This document shows, piece after piece, positions 31,299-41,237 of a stretch of 64,000 nt of DNA (position 1 is its first letter; every line of letters begins with the position of its first letter). This DNA comes from Pseudomonas fluorescens (lineage in GTDB: Bacteria > Pseudomonadota > Gammaproteobacteria > Pseudomonadales > Pseudomonadaceae). The stretch lies in the NCBI RefSeq assembly GCF_002837185.1, contig NZ_KZ477985.1:310001-374000 (forward strand), read 5' to 3'. The notes under the pieces are model-generated. The model was given only the letters and a program-made list of their open reading frames with translations. It was not told where the DNA came from and ran no database searches. Both the position numbers and the translations under genes were made by a program.

Positions 31299-31370
31299 TC
31301 GCTGATGGTTCTGTCACCCGGTGGGCCAACCGCCGGGTGATGTTCTGTTCCATTCTTTTCGGGGCACTTC

Positions 31371-32552
31371 ATGCAAAATCAAATCGGCGCACCCAAGCAG
31401 AAGCTCAGCTTCAGCGATCCCAAAGTGCGTGCGTGGCTCTTCCAGATCATCACGATTGTGGCGGTGGTCTCGCTGGGCTGGTACCTCTTCAACAATACCC
31501 AGACCAACCTGCAGCACCGGGGCATTACCTCGGGTTTCGACTTTCTTGAGCGCAGTGCCGGCTTCGGCATCGCGCAGCACCTGATCGATTACACCGAGTC
31601 GGACAGTTATGCCCGGGTGTTTGTGATCGGTTTGCTCAACACCTTGCTGGTGACCGTGATCGGTGTGGTCCTGGCGACCCTGCTCGGCTTCATCATCGGC
31701 GTGGCGCGACTGTCGCCGAACTGGATGATCAACAAGCTGGCAACCGTGTATGTGGAAGTGTTCCGCAACATTCCGCCGCTGCTGCAAATCCTGTTCTGGT
31801 ATTTCGCGGTGTTCCTGACCATGCCGGGGCCGCGTAACAGCCACAATTTCGGCGACACCTTCTTTGTCAGCAGCCGTGGCCTGAACATGCCGGCAGCGCT
31901 TGCAGCCGACGGTTTCTGGCCGTTTGTGGTCAGTGGGGTGGTGGCGATTGTCGCAATCGTGCTGATGGCTCGCTGGGCCAACAAGCGCTTTGAAGCGACC
32001 GGCGTACCGTTCCACAAATTCTGGGCGGGCCTGGCGCTGATCATCGTGATCCCGGCGTTGTGCGCCTTGATCTTCGGTGCACCGCTGCACTGGGAAATGC
32101 CTAAGCTGCAGGGCTTCAACTTTGTCGGCGGCTGGGTACTCATCCCCGAACTGCTGGCACTGACCCTGGCGCTGACCGTTTATACGGCAGCGTTTATCGC
32201 CGAGATCGTGCGTTCGGGCATCAAGTCCGTCAGCCACGGCCAGACCGAAGCCGCGCGGTCCCTGGGCCTGCGCCCTGGGCCAACGCTGCGCAAGGTCATC
32301 ATCCCGCAGGCCCTGCGGGTGATCATTCCGCCGCTGACCAGCCAATACCTGAACCTGGCGAAAAACTCCTCGCTGGCGGCCGGTATCGGTTACCCGGAAA
32401 TGGTTTCGCTGTTTGCCGGCACGGTACTCAACCAGACCGGTCAGGCCATCGAAGTCATTGCCATCACCATGAGCGTGTACCTGGCGATCAGCATCAGCAT
32501 TTCCCTGCTGATGAACTGGTACAACAAGCGCATTGCGCTGATCGAGCGGTGA
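31371..32552 (+). CDS. aapQ: Amino-acid ABC transporter permease AapQ
   Basis: 393 residues, HisM-type inner-membrane permease with about eight predicted membrane segments. It has the long internal insertion typical of AapQ compared with short polar-amino-acid permeases. The EAA loop is near the C-terminus (QTEAARSLGLRPGPTLRKVIIPQALR). It forms a heterodimer with AapM. aapM starts 10 bases after its stop. Confidence 0.94.
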   Translation: MQNQIGAPKQKLSFSDPKVRAWLFQIITIVAVVSLGWYLFNNTQTNLQHRGITSGFDFLERSAGFGIAQHLIDYTESDSYARVFVIGLLNTLLVTVIGVVLATLLGFIIGVARLSPNWMINKLATVYVEVFRNIPPLLQILFWYFAVFLTMPGPRNSHNFGDTFFVSSRGLNMPAALAADGFWPFVVSGVVAIVAIVLMARWANKRFEATGVPFHKFWAGLALIIVIPALCALIFGAPLHWEMPKLQGFNFVGGWVLIPELLALTLALTVYTAAFIAEIVRSGIKSVSHGQTEAARSLGLRPGPTLRKVIIPQALRVIIPPLTSQYLNLAKNSSLAAGIGYPEMVSLFAGTVLNQTGQAIEVIAITMSVYLAISISISLLMNWYNKRIALIER

Positions 32553-32562
32553 GGAAACGCCC

Positions 32563-33660
32563 ATGAGTTCACATACGTTCAAACCTGATATGCCGCCGCC
32601 GAACAAAGTCTTCGGGCCGATGGCATGGATGCGCGCCAACCTGTTCTCCAGCTGGCTCAACACGCTGCTGACGTTGCTGGCGTTCTACCTGATCTACCTG
32701 GTAGTGCCGCCGATTCTCAGCTGGGCGATCATCGATGCCAACTGGGTTGGCACCACGCGTGCCGATTGCACCAAGGAAGGCGCCTGCTGGGTATTCATCC
32801 AACAGCGCTTCGGCCAGTTCATGTACGGCTACTACCCTGGCGACCTGCGCTGGCGCGTAGACCTCACCGTATGGCTGGCCATCGTTGGCGTGGCACCCTT
32901 GTTCATCTCGCGTTTTCAACGCAAGGCGGTCTATGGCCTGAGCTTTCTGGTGCTGTACCCGATCATCGCGTTCTTCCTGCTGCACGGCGGCGCGTTCGGG
33001 CTGACCAACGTGGCCACCAGCCAATGGGGCGGCTTGATGCTGACCCTGGTCATTGCCACCGTGGGCATTGCCGGCGCGTTGCCGCTGGGCATCATGCTGG
33101 CGTTGGGGCGGCGTTCGAACATGCCGGCGATTCGAGTGGTCTGCGTGACCTTCATCGAGTTCTGGCGCGGCGTGCCGTTGATCACCGTGCTGTTCATGTC
33201 CTCGGTGATGCTGCCGCTGTTCCTGCCTGAAGGCATGGGCATCGACAAGCTGCTGCGCGCATTGATCGGCGTGATCCTGTTCCAGTCGGCCTATGTGGCG
33301 GAAGTGGTGCGCGGCGGGTTGCAGGCGATTCCCAAAGGTCAGTACGAAGCGGCCGCAGCAATGGGGCTAGGTTACTGGCGCAGCATGGGCCTGGTGATTT
33401 TGCCGCAAGCCCTGAAGATGGTGATCCCCGGCATCGTTAACACCTTTATCGCGTTGTTCAAGGACACCAGCCTGGTGATCATCATCGGCCTGTTCGACCT
33501 GCTCAACAGCGTCAAGCAAGCCGCCGCCGACCCGAAATGGTTGGGCATGGCCACCGAAGGCTACGTGTTCGCCGCCCTGGTGTTCTGGATTTTCTGTTTT
33601 GGTATGTCGCGCTATTCCATTCATTTGGAACACAAGCTCGACACAGGCCACAAGCGTTAG
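32563..33660 (+). CDS. aapM: Amino-acid ABC transporter permease AapM
   Basis: 365 residues, second permease of the Aap system. An EAA loop ([27 protein letters not shown]) and a C-terminal helix pair are evident, with a large periplasmic loop ([20 protein letters not shown]) containing two cysteines. The gap to aapP is 11 bases and holds its ribosome-binding site. Confidence 0.94.
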   Translation: MSSHTFKPDMPPPNKVFGPMAWMRANLFSSWLNTLLTLLAFYLIYLVVPPILSWAIIDANWVGTTRADCTKEGACWVFIQQRFGQFMYGYYPGDLRWRVDLTVWLAIVGVAPLFISRFQRKAVYGLSFLVLYPIIAFFLLHGGAFGLTNVATSQWGGLMLTLVIATVGIAGALPLGIMLALGRRSNMPAIRVVCVTFIEFWRGVPLITVLFMSSVMLPLFLPEGMGIDKLLRALIGVILFQSAYVAEVVRGGLQAIPKGQYEAAAAMGLGYWRSMGLVILPQALKMVIPGIVNTFIALFKDTSLVIIIGLFDLLNSVKQAAADPKWLGMATEGYVFAALVFWIFCFGMSRYSIHLEHKLDTGHKR

Positions 33661-33671
33661 GAGTTGTTGTT

Positions 33672-34436
33672 ATGAGCGAAGCGATCAAACAGCCTGTGAG
33701 CCCTGAAGGCATTATCCAGATGCAGGGCGTCAACAAGTGGTACGGCCAGTTCCACGTGTTGAAAGACATCAACCTCAACGTCAAGCAGGGCGAGCGTATT
33801 GTGCTGTGCGGCCCGTCGGGTTCGGGCAAGTCCACCACCATCCGCTGTCTCAACCGCCTGGAAGAGCACCAACAGGGCCGCATCGTTGTCGACGGTGTCG
33901 AGCTGACCAACGACCTCAAGCAGATCGAAGCGATCCGCCGCGAAGTCGGCATGGTGTTCCAGCACTTCAACCTGTTCCCGCACCTGACCATTCTGCAGAA
34001 CTGCACGCTGGCGCCGATGTGGGTGCGCAAGATGCCCAAGCGCAAGGCCGAGGAAATTGCCATGCACTATCTGGAACGCGTGCGCATTCCGGAGCAGGCC
34101 CACAAGTTTCCGGGGCAACTGTCCGGCGGCCAGCAACAGCGCGTGGCGATTGCCCGCGCGCTGTGCATGAAGCCCAAAATCATGCTGTTCGACGAGCCGA
34201 CCTCGGCACTCGACCCGGAAATGGTCAAGGAAGTACTGGACACCATGATCGGCCTGGCCGAAGACGGTATGACCATGTTGTGCGTCACCCATGAAATGGG
34301 TTTTGCGCGCACCGTGGCCAACCGCGTGATCTTCATGGACAAGGGCGAGATCGTGGAGCAGGCGGCGCCGAATGACTTCTTCGACAATCCGCAGAATGAT
34401 CGGACCAAGTTGTTCCTGAGTCAGATCTTGCATTGA
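33672..34436 (+). CDS. aapP: Amino-acid ABC transporter ATP-binding protein AapP
   Basis: 254 residues. Walker A is GPSGSGKST, the signature motif is [15 protein letters not shown] and Walker B is [12 protein letters not shown], followed by the H-loop (CVTHEM). It powers uptake through AapQM. The start is the ATG at 33672 with AGGAG 9 bases upstream; the longer open frame overlapping aapM is not used. A terminator follows 15 bases after the stop. Confidence 0.95.
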   Translation: MSEAIKQPVSPEGIIQMQGVNKWYGQFHVLKDINLNVKQGERIVLCGPSGSGKSTTIRCLNRLEEHQQGRIVVDGVELTNDLKQIEAIRREVGMVFQHFNLFPHLTILQNCTLAPMWVRKMPKRKAEEIAMHYLERVRIPEQAHKFPGQLSGGQQQRVAIARALCMKPKIMLFDEPTSALDPEMVKEVLDTMIGLAEDGMTMLCVTHEMGFARTVANRVIFMDKGEIVEQAAPNDFFDNPQNDRTKLFLSQILH

Positions 34437-34448
34437 TCGATGGGTGAA

Positions 34449-34482
34449 AAATAAACCCGGCCTGGTGCCGGGTTTATTTTTG
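34449..34482. terminator. Bidirectional terminator after aapP
   Basis: ATAAACCCGGC and GCCGGGTTTAT form an 11-base stem with a 5-base loop. An A run precedes it and a T run follows, so it can also serve the converging small gene. Confidence 0.9.
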
Positions 34483-34492
34483 CCTGTTGGTT

Positions 34493-34774
34493 TTATGCGC
34501 AGGATTGAGCCGCAAATGGTTGTTCGTCTTTTGCCATGCGCAATCGATTCAGGTCTTCGCCTGTATCAAGGACCCGTATCTCGGCCAGCAGGTGCAGCTT
34601 TCGGCGGATTCTTTTCATTTTTGCGGCGATGATTGCCCTGGCATCAATTAACAATTGGTCGCTGGCATCGGCATAACGTTCTGCGCTGTCATCGTCGTAA
34701 TCGAATTCCACCTCCTTGCACACCTGACGCGTTGCCTTTGTAGGCAGCTGCGAATAGCCTGTGGGGAAATTCAT
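34493..34774 (-). CDS. Small hypothetical protein
   Basis: 93 residues, no family recognised. The composition looks protein-like: an acidic patch (EVEFDYDDDSAERYADASD) followed by a basic amphipathic helix (IIAAKMKRIRRKLHLLAEIR). No membrane segment is present. It ends against the shared terminator, which favours a real gene. The ribosome-binding site is weak, and the open frame extends upstream to 34864. Confidence 0.5.
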   Translation of the reverse strand: MNFPTGYSQLPTKATRQVCKEVEFDYDDDSAERYADASDQLLIDARAIIAAKMKRIRRKLHLLAEIRVLDTGEDLNRLRMAKDEQPFAAQSCA

Positions 34775-34863
34775 CCCATGATTGGCCGTACTGCAGGCGA
34801 TTTGCAGGCACTGCGCTCGGCAAGATCCGCAACGCGCCAAATCCCTCTGCCGGCAGTTGATCA

Positions 34864-36129
34864 ATGAACCCTGAAACTCAACGCAAGACTGAACTTGAAG
34901 AGCTGCTGATTGACGCCGAGGCCGACGACGAGGTTGTGCAACACGCGCAACCGAGCGTGGCTCGACCCTGGTTGCTGTTGCTCGGCCTGGTCCTGGTGGC
35001 GCTGAACCTGCGCCCGGCGTTGTCGAGCCTGTCGCCGCTGCTGGCTGAAGTCTCCAGCAGCCTGGGCTTGTCGGCCGCCAAGGCCGGCTTGTTGACCACC
35101 TTGCCGGTGCTGTGCCTGGGCCTCTTCGCGCCGACCGCGCCGATGCTGGCGCGACGTTTTGGCGCCGAGCGCGTGGTGTTGGGCATTCTGTTGACCCTGG
35201 CCGCCGGGATCATTTTGCGCAGTTCGTTCGGCGAAGTGGGCCTGTTCGTCGGCAGCCTGATTGCCGGTGCGAGCATCGGCATTATCGGCGTGCTGTTGCC
35301 GGGCATCGTCAAGCGTGATTTCGCCAGGCAGGCCGGGACCATGACCGGGGTCTACACCATGGCGTTGTGCCTGGGCGCCGCGATGGCAGCGGGCGCTACT
35401 GTGCCGTTAAGCCACTATTTTGGTGACAATTGGAACATGGGCCTGGGCTTCTGGATGCTGCCGGCGCTGGCGGCGGCGTTGGTCTGGTTGCCGCAGGTCG
35501 GCCAACAGCATGGCACCCACCGCGTTGCCTATCGCGTAAAGGGTTTGCTGCGCGACCCATTGGCCTGGCAGGTCACGCTCTACATGGGCCTGCAATCGTC
35601 GCTGGCCTACATTGTGTTCGGCTGGTTGCCGTCGATCCTGATCGGTCGCGGCTTGAGTGCCACGGAGGCCGGGCTGGCATTATCCGGCTCGATTATCGTG
35701 CAACTGCTCAGCTCGCTTGCCGCCCCCTGGCTCGCCACCCGCGGCAAGGATCAGCGCCTGGCAATCGTGGTGGTGATGCTGCTGACCCTGGGCGGTTTGT
35801 TCGGTTGTCTCTACGCCCCGCTGGATGGCTTATGGGGTTGGGCGATTGTGCTGGGCCTGGGGCAGGGCGGTACCTTCAGCCTGGCGCTGACCTTGATCGT
35901 GTTGCGTTCGCGCGATTCCCACGTTGCAGCCAACCTGTCGAGCATGGCCCAGGGCATCGGTTACACCCTGGCGTCTCTCGGCCCTTTCGCGGTCGGCCTG
36001 GTGCATGACTGGACCGGCGGCTGGACGGCCATCGGCTGGATCTTCGCCGTGATCGGCCTGGGCGCCATCGTCGCCGGCCTCGGGGCCGGGCGTGCGCGCT
36101 ACGTGCACGTCACCAGCGAGCAAGTCTAG
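34864..36129 (+). CDS. CynX/NimT-family MFS transporter
   Basis: 421 residues, about 12 membrane segments, after a ~30-residue acidic cytoplasmic start (MNPETQRKTELEELLIDAEAD). The first helix motif LNLRPALSSLSPLL is typical of the CynX/NimT branch (cyanate or nitroimidazole-related transporters), but the substrate here cannot be told. Its stop codon overlaps the last codons of the converging DUF1120 gene by 4 bases. Confidence 0.88.
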   Translation: MNPETQRKTELEELLIDAEADDEVVQHAQPSVARPWLLLLGLVLVALNLRPALSSLSPLLAEVSSSLGLSAAKAGLLTTLPVLCLGLFAPTAPMLARRFGAERVVLGILLTLAAGIILRSSFGEVGLFVGSLIAGASIGIIGVLLPGIVKRDFARQAGTMTGVYTMALCLGAAMAAGATVPLSHYFGDNWNMGLGFWMLPALAAALVWLPQVGQQHGTHRVAYRVKGLLRDPLAWQVTLYMGLQSSLAYIVFGWLPSILIGRGLSATEAGLALSGSIIVQLLSSLAAPWLATRGKDQRLAIVVVMLLTLGGLFGCLYAPLDGLWGWAIVLGLGQGGTFSLALTLIVLRSRDSHVAANLSSMAQGIGYTLASLGPFAVGLVHDWTGGWTAIGWIFAVIGLGAIVAGLGAGRARYVHVTSEQV

Positions 36130-36770
36130 AGGTACACCACTTCCAGCGTGGCCGATCCATCGAGCGCGGTCTCCACGCTCAAGTCCAGGTTCTGCCGGGC
36201 ATTGATCACGGTCTGCACCGTGACGATGCCGGCCAGGCTATCGATGGCCGTAGGCCCGCTGACGCTGCCCTCGATGGCGGTAAAGCCCAGGTAGCTCCTG
36301 GAGCCGATATCAATGGGGTTGAGATTGGAGGTGCGCCACGCCAGGCCACCGGTGGTGGATTCGGTGCCATAGACCTGCGCAGTGTTGCCGGCCTGGGTTT
36401 GCCTTGGGTCGAAGGTCATGGAGTAAACCCCCAGGCGATTGCCGCTGTTATCGAACCCCAGCCCGTAATAAATCTCGCTGTTGACCATGGCTGAACCGTC
36501 ACGGTTGTCGCGCATGCGCAAGGCATAGCGGACGGGGCCATTGCAGGCGATGCCCATATGCAGCGTCTTGAGTGGCAGGCGCGTGCCAGTTTCCAGGTTC
36601 AGGTCCTGCTGGGCGATCTTGCCGTAGTCGATCAGGCCACCGCTGGAAAGCTGCGGTACGCAGGCGGCGGGAGTGATCAGGCCGTGCACGCTCAGGTCCA
36701 CAGTCGAGGCGGCCAGCACCGAGGGGGCGCTGACCAGTAGCAACAGGCTGGAAAAGAGGCGGGTTTTCAT
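36126..36770 (-). CDS. DUF1120 fimbrial subunit, last gene of the operon
   Basis: 214 residues with a signal peptide (KTRLFSSLLLLVSAPSVLA). The mature start VDLSVHGLITPAACVPQLSS is the conserved DUF1120 opening: an alternating strand followed by the first cysteine. The second cysteine (MGIACNGPVRYAL) would pair with it. The C-terminus SATLEVVYL, with penultimate tyrosine, is the pattern recognised by periplasmic chaperones. DUF1120 includes GltF and YhcF of E. coli. It sits 25 bases after the two-domain subunit gene, so it is probably co-transcribed. Confidence 0.85.
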   Translation of the reverse strand: MKTRLFSSLLLLVSAPSVLAASTVDLSVHGLITPAACVPQLSSGGLIDYGKIAQQDLNLETGTRLPLKTLHMGIACNGPVRYALRMRDNRDGSAMVNSEIYYGLGFDNSGNRLGVYSMTFDPRQTQAGNTAQVYGTESTTGGLAWRTSNLNPIDIGSRSYLGFTAIEGSVSGPTAIDSLAGIVTVQTVINARQNLDLSVETALDGSATLEVVYL

Positions 36771-36795
36771 GGGACGAACTCCTCACAGTGAAGGC

Positions 36796-37935
36796 TCAGG
36801 GATAGACGATTTCGAGCGTGCCGGAACCGTTGATACGCACGACATCGCTCAGGTCCAAGGTTTGCATGGGCGCCAGGTAAGTCTTGATGCGCATCGTGCC
36901 GGTCAGGGTTTGCAGGGCCACTGGCCCGGTGATGACGCCGGTTTTATCGGTAAAACCCATGATGCTGTTGGCGGCCATGGGGATTTGCCGCGCGGTGGAA
37001 CTGCTCCACGCCACGCCATTGCTGGTGGAGTCGGTGCGGTACAACGTGGGGAAGGTATCGGCGCTGAACTCCGCCGGATCGAGGGTGAGGTAAAAGCGCC
37101 CGATCTTGCCACGGCTCGCATCCAGGTCCAGGCCATAGGCGGTTTCATCGGTGCCGCCGGTGGCCGAACCTTCGCGGTTGTCCTTCATGCGCAGGGCGAA
37201 GCGGATCGGCGCGTCGCACGTCACGTTCAGGCGCAGGGTGCGGGTGGGCAAGGGGGTTTCAGTGCTGGTGTTGAGGTCTTTGGCATACAAAGTGCCGTAG
37301 TCCACCACACCCTGGTCGGATAACGTTGGCAGGCAGGCGATGGGGGCGAAGTGCGCCCGCAGTGTCAGTTCCCGGTAGCGGCCGTGGCGTGCGCCGTACA
37401 GCAGGCCGGAGACTTCCCAGGTGGTGGCATCGCGCACTTGAGTGGCGGCAGGGTCAGCCCAGGCGCGCAGGGTCAATTGCAGCGCCAGGGTTTTTCCCAT
37501 GAGCACAGCACCCTGTTCGACCGGCGCGATGCCATGACCGGGTCGCCATTGCACGACGCTGCCATTGGCGGCGGGTGCCTGACCCACGGCGGGCAGCAAA
37601 CCCAGCTCCACCGCCCTGCCATCGAGCAGGGCGTTACCGACCTCAATGGCATAGCTGCCGTGCTCGGTAAACTGCAGGCGCTGTGGGCTGGCGGCCTGCG
37701 CACGGTAGAACAGGCTGAGGTCCTCGGCCTGCGGGCAGTTGACGGTCACACTCAGGCGGCGTTCGCCGAGCAGGCGCAGCGGTGCGCTGTCTTTTTGTGC
37801 CAGGCGGCTCATCAGGCCGAAGTCCAGCACCGGTTCGCTGACGTTCAGTTGGCATTCGTCCACGGCCTGGGCAGTGCCGGCGACGCCGATCAACAGCCAC
37901 AGGCACAGTTGACGCAAGCAGGTTGCAAAGGGCAT
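36796..37935 (-). CDS. Two-domain DUF1120 protein, likely fimbrial tip adhesin
   Basis: 379 residues. A signal peptide (FATCLRQLCLWLLIGVAGTAQA) is followed by an extra N-terminal domain (about 22-200, one CQLNVSEPVLDFG-type strand and two cysteines) and then a DUF1120 pilin domain (PIACLPTLSDQGVVDYG to the end GSGTLEIVYP). A lectin-like domain fused ahead of a pilin domain is the usual design of a tip adhesin. That role is inferred; the N-terminal domain was not recognised. The start is set at the ATG 37933-37935 in front of the signal peptide, since the frame is open beyond. It lies directly after the usher gene. Confidence 0.8.
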   Translation of the reverse strand: MPFATCLRQLCLWLLIGVAGTAQAVDECQLNVSEPVLDFGLMSRLAQKDSAPLRLLGERRLSVTVNCPQAEDLSLFYRAQAASPQRLQFTEHGSYAIEVGNALLDGRAVELGLLPAVGQAPAANGSVVQWRPGHGIAPVEQGAVLMGKTLALQLTLRAWADPAATQVRDATTWEVSGLLYGARHGRYRELTLRAHFAPIACLPTLSDQGVVDYGTLYAKDLNTSTETPLPTRTLRLNVTCDAPIRFALRMKDNREGSATGGTDETAYGLDLDASRGKIGRFYLTLDPAEFSADTFPTLYRTDSTSNGVAWSSSTARQIPMAANSIMGFTDKTGVITGPVALQTLTGTMRIKTYLAPMQTLDLSDVVRINGSGTLEIVYP

Positions 37936-37946
37936 GGCGGGAATCC

Positions 37947-40382
37947 TCAAGGTGCGTGACAGCGTGCGGGGGCCGTTTCGAAGTACACCGAGGGGTCGGC
38001 TTTTTCCGGCAGTGAATAGCGCAATTGGCAACGGCGCCCTTGGGGCGTGGTTATCCACAGTGTCGATGGGGCGAGCACATTGGGCAGGAACACTTGGCTG
38101 CTTTCCTGCACCAGGGTGATGAACTCGCCGTTAGCGTTGCTGACGGAGGCGCCTGCGGGCAGCGGTGTGCCCTGCTCTGTGCTGACGGTGAGCAACAGGC
38201 GGCGGGTCAGGCCGACGCCAAATTCGACGCGTTCCACGGCACCGCGTCCGGCCGAGATCATTGCCAGGCCGTTATTGATATCGGCGTTGCGTGGCAATGA
38301 ACGCGTCTGCACCTCCACCGGGCTGCGACCGTAGGCAGCCACTTGCGGCACCACGGCCTGGCCTTGCCAGTCGGTCCACACCGGGCCGCTGGGGGTGCTG
38401 AGCTTGATGCCGCTCATGGCGTCCACCGACACCAGGGCGAAGGTGTCACGCACCGGGTAGGGGGAGAAGGTCACGCCGCCGCCGTGCAGCACCACGCCGC
38501 CGCGTGCACTGCCCTGGTAGCTGGAACGCTCGGCATCGGAGCGGCTGTAGCTCACGTCGAGCTGGCTGTAGCGCGGCAATGCCGACACGCCCAGGGTGGT
38601 TTCCACTTGATGGTCGCTGCTGTCGTGTTCGGCGCTGACGCGATAGCTGAGTTGGTCGTCGATCTGTTCCGTGACGCCCAGGCCGGTGCGGTTCTCGCCG
38701 CCGGAATTACGCACCCAGCTGCGTAGCCGGCGACTCTCGCCCAACGGCACGCCGATAGTCAGGTAAACCGTGTTGTCCTGCTGCTGGCGACCGCCCATTT
38801 GCCACTCGGCACTGGCTGACAACGACACTGCGCCGAGGCTTGTGCCCCAGGAGGCCAGTGCACGGCTGCTGCTGTCGCCGGCAAAATTGGCCGAGCGCGA
38901 CACCCCGGCGCTGAATGCACCCAATTGTGGATGGGACCAGCCCAGGTTGAGGCTTTGCTGGTCGCGGTAGCGCGAATCGCGGTTGCTGTCGTCGCGCGCG
39001 TAAGTGCTTTCCTCGAGTTCGCGGTAGCCGATGCTGCGCCACGAATTGGCCACGCTGATCGACCATTGCTCACCCAGGCGCTGGGACCAGGAAAGGTCAG
39101 TCTGCAGGCCGGACACCTTTTCCCGTGCCTGGGTGTTGGACAGTTGAGTGGACAACTGAATCTGGCTGTCCACCCAGGGCAACCAGCCCAGGCTCGCGCC
39201 CACCGAACGGTATTCACTGGCCGCCAGCATGCCCGTGCCCAGGGTCAACTGCGGATGCAGGGCGCCGGTCCAGCCGCCACTGATTACCCACGGATCGTCG
39301 CCTTTGGCATCGCCCACATTGCGCACCCGGCCCGCCGCCACGGAGTAACCCGGCGCTGGCAGCCCGAGCCCGAGCATCGCCGCTGGCACGGTAAAACGCC
39401 GCTCGCCGCCGACGCTCTCCTTGACCGTGACTTCGACGTCCGAGCGCGTGTTCAAGCGACGTACATCGGTGAGGGTAAAGGGCCCGGCAGGCACGACGGT
39501 GGAATGAATCAACGCGCCGTTCTGGCGCACCTCCACCTGGGCCGGGCTGTTGGCGATGCCCTGGATCAGCGCGCCCTGGCCCTGTTCTTGAAGGGCGTGC
39601 TCGGTGAGCACCTGCACCCCGGTGATCTGCGCGCCGGACAGCACCGGGTTGTACAGGTTGATTTGCCCGGCCTGGAGCACCGCCTGGTGGCTGGCAAAGG
39701 TGCGCTGGGCATAGGCTTGCACGTGGGTGCTGCGTGACAGGCCATCCTGCCAGGTCTGCACCTGGCGACTGCGCACAATCCAGTCGCCGGCATTGAACCC
39801 CACCTCGGTATTGGCCGAGCCAAAGCGACTGGCGTCATCGCCGAAGCGGTTGTAGAAGCCGCTGAGGTCGTAGTTGAGCAGTCCGGCAAACCCACCGGTT
39901 TCGTAGCCGGAGATATCCTGTTGCATGGGACGCAGGGCTTCGGTGGGTACCACCAGCGACACCGTCAGCGTTGCCGGGTCCGGCTCCACCAGGGTTTGCG
40001 GATAGTGGGCAAGGAAATCCTCGCACCCGGCCGCGTCATCGGCACTCATCAGGTGGGCGGCGTCCAACAAGGTGCGGTCGAAGCACAGATTGCCCTGCTG
40101 ATCGAAATTCACCGCCAACCGGCCACGGCGCTGGCCGTTGACGCGCAGATTGACGGTATGTTGCCCGGCCGCGTAGCGCGGTGCGGCCAGCAACAGTCTG
40201 GCCAACTGCGGATCGATGCCACGTTGATGCAAGGTCTGTGCATCGAAGCCGGACGGGCTCGAATCCTCGGCGCACACCTTGGCGGGCAGGAGCGCACACA
40301 GCAGCAGCACCAGCGGCAGGGCCGCGCTGGCAGAGGGATCGGGCACGGCTTCGCCGTCACGGTAACTCAATACTGTTTTCAC
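37947..40382 (-). CDS. Outer-membrane usher of the DUF1120 fimbrial system
   Basis: 811 residues, FimD/PapC-family usher. The N-terminal domain (about 40-150), 24-strand barrel (RSRQVQTWQDGLSRSTHVQA and following) and C-terminal domains with the cysteine pair near the end (RRCQLRYSLPEKADPSVYFETAPARC) are evident. It receives chaperone-subunit complexes and extrudes the fibre. The length and overall form suit the YhcD-like (gamma-4) group. The start is GTG at 40382; the N-terminal region is somewhat acidic before the hydrophobic signal core (ALPLVLLLCALLPAKVCA), so the exact start is uncertain. Confidence 0.9.
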   Translation of the reverse strand: MKTVLSYRDGEAVPDPSASAALPLVLLLCALLPAKVCAEDSSPSGFDAQTLHQRGIDPQLARLLLAAPRYAAGQHTVNLRVNGQRRGRLAVNFDQQGNLCFDRTLLDAAHLMSADDAAGCEDFLAHYPQTLVEPDPATLTVSLVVPTEALRPMQQDISGYETGGFAGLLNYDLSGFYNRFGDDASRFGSANTEVGFNAGDWIVRSRQVQTWQDGLSRSTHVQAYAQRTFASHQAVLQAGQINLYNPVLSGAQITGVQVLTEHALQEQGQGALIQGIANSPAQVEVRQNGALIHSTVVPAGPFTLTDVRRLNTRSDVEVTVKESVGGERRFTVPAAMLGLGLPAPGYSVAAGRVRNVGDAKGDDPWVISGGWTGALHPQLTLGTGMLAASEYRSVGASLGWLPWVDSQIQLSTQLSNTQAREKVSGLQTDLSWSQRLGEQWSISVANSWRSIGYRELEESTYARDDSNRDSRYRDQQSLNLGWSHPQLGAFSAGVSRSANFAGDSSSRALASWGTSLGAVSLSASAEWQMGGRQQQDNTVYLTIGVPLGESRRLRSWVRNSGGENRTGLGVTEQIDDQLSYRVSAEHDSSDHQVETTLGVSALPRYSQLDVSYSRSDAERSSYQGSARGGVVLHGGGVTFSPYPVRDTFALVSVDAMSGIKLSTPSGPVWTDWQGQAVVPQVAAYGRSPVEVQTRSLPRNADINNGLAMISAGRGAVERVEFGVGLTRRLLLTVSTEQGTPLPAGASVSNANGEFITLVQESSQVFLPNVLAPSTLWITTPQGRRCQLRYSLPEKADPSVYFETAPARCHAP

Positions 40383-40498
40383 GCAAGGTACTCGAGTGGT
40401 GAACGCCCGGGGCTTGTGGTCCAGGCGTTCTGGTGACGCTCAATGAGCTGTCACTGCGTTACTCAGGCGGCGGTGGGTTATGCCGCCTGGGTGTTCCG

Positions 40499-41203
40499 TC
40501 AGAAACTGATCGGTGCGTCGTAGGCCTTGACCGCAAAGCCGTACACGGTGGCCGGTTGCAGCCTTACCGTCCGGGCCTGGCTACCGCTGGCCGGGACGCT
40601 CAAGGCTTCGCCCGGCAGTACGTAAGTGCGCGGCAGTATGGCTTTGCCGTCGCCCGGCAGCAGTTGCAGCTCCTGCGCCAGCCGCACCACATACGGCGTG
40701 TCGTTGCGCACCTGCAACTGGCCGTCGCGCAGTGTCCAGGTCAGGTCGGTCCAGGGCGTGCGATTGGGTGCCAGGCCCTTGGGGTGCACGATCACCGGCA
40801 GGTTCTGGCGCACGGTCACGCCCACGCGGGCATGCCCGGCGGCGGTGGCTGCGCGGCCCTGGGGCATGCCTTCGAACACCGCGCGTTTAAGCCGTTGGGT
40901 GAGCAGTGGCTGCTGGTTTTGCAAAATGAAACGCACCAGTTGGGATTTGGACGCTTCGACCCGTGACAGCGGCGGCGTCACCACCAGCAGCGGTTCGGTG
41001 TCCTCCGGAATATCCTGCAAGGTGACATGCAGCAGGGCGAGCTGGCTGTCGGTGTTGGTCACCGACACGGACGCTTCGCCGTCTTCTTCATGCACGATCA
41101 CCACGGAGGTGTCCGGGACCATGCCGTCGGCCTTTACCTGATTGCCGAGCACGAGTAACAAGGCAATGAGGCCCACAGCGGTGTTTGAGAATGTCGTCGT
41201 CAT
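40499..41203 (-). CDS. Periplasmic fimbrial chaperone (PapD-like)
   Basis: 234 residues with signal peptide (TTTFSNTAVGLIALLLVLGNQ). Two immunoglobulin-like domains are expected. Motifs: VTNTDSQLALLHVTLQDI in domain 1, and VTVRQNLPVIVHPKGL at the domain linker, the standard chaperone signature. It would hold the DUF1120 subunits by donor-strand complementation and deliver them to the usher. It lies between the four upstream subunits and the usher. Confidence 0.9.
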   Translation of the reverse strand: MTTTFSNTAVGLIALLLVLGNQVKADGMVPDTSVVIVHEEDGEASVSVTNTDSQLALLHVTLQDIPEDTEPLLVVTPPLSRVEASKSQLVRFILQNQQPLLTQRLKRAVFEGMPQGRAATAAGHARVGVTVRQNLPVIVHPKGLAPNRTPWTDLTWTLRDGQLQVRNDTPYVVRLAQELQLLPGDGKAILPRTYVLPGEALSVPASGSQARTVRLQPATVYGFAVKAYDAPISF

Positions 41204-41237
41204 GACGGGTTTCCATTAGGCCGAAAAGGAGGATCGA

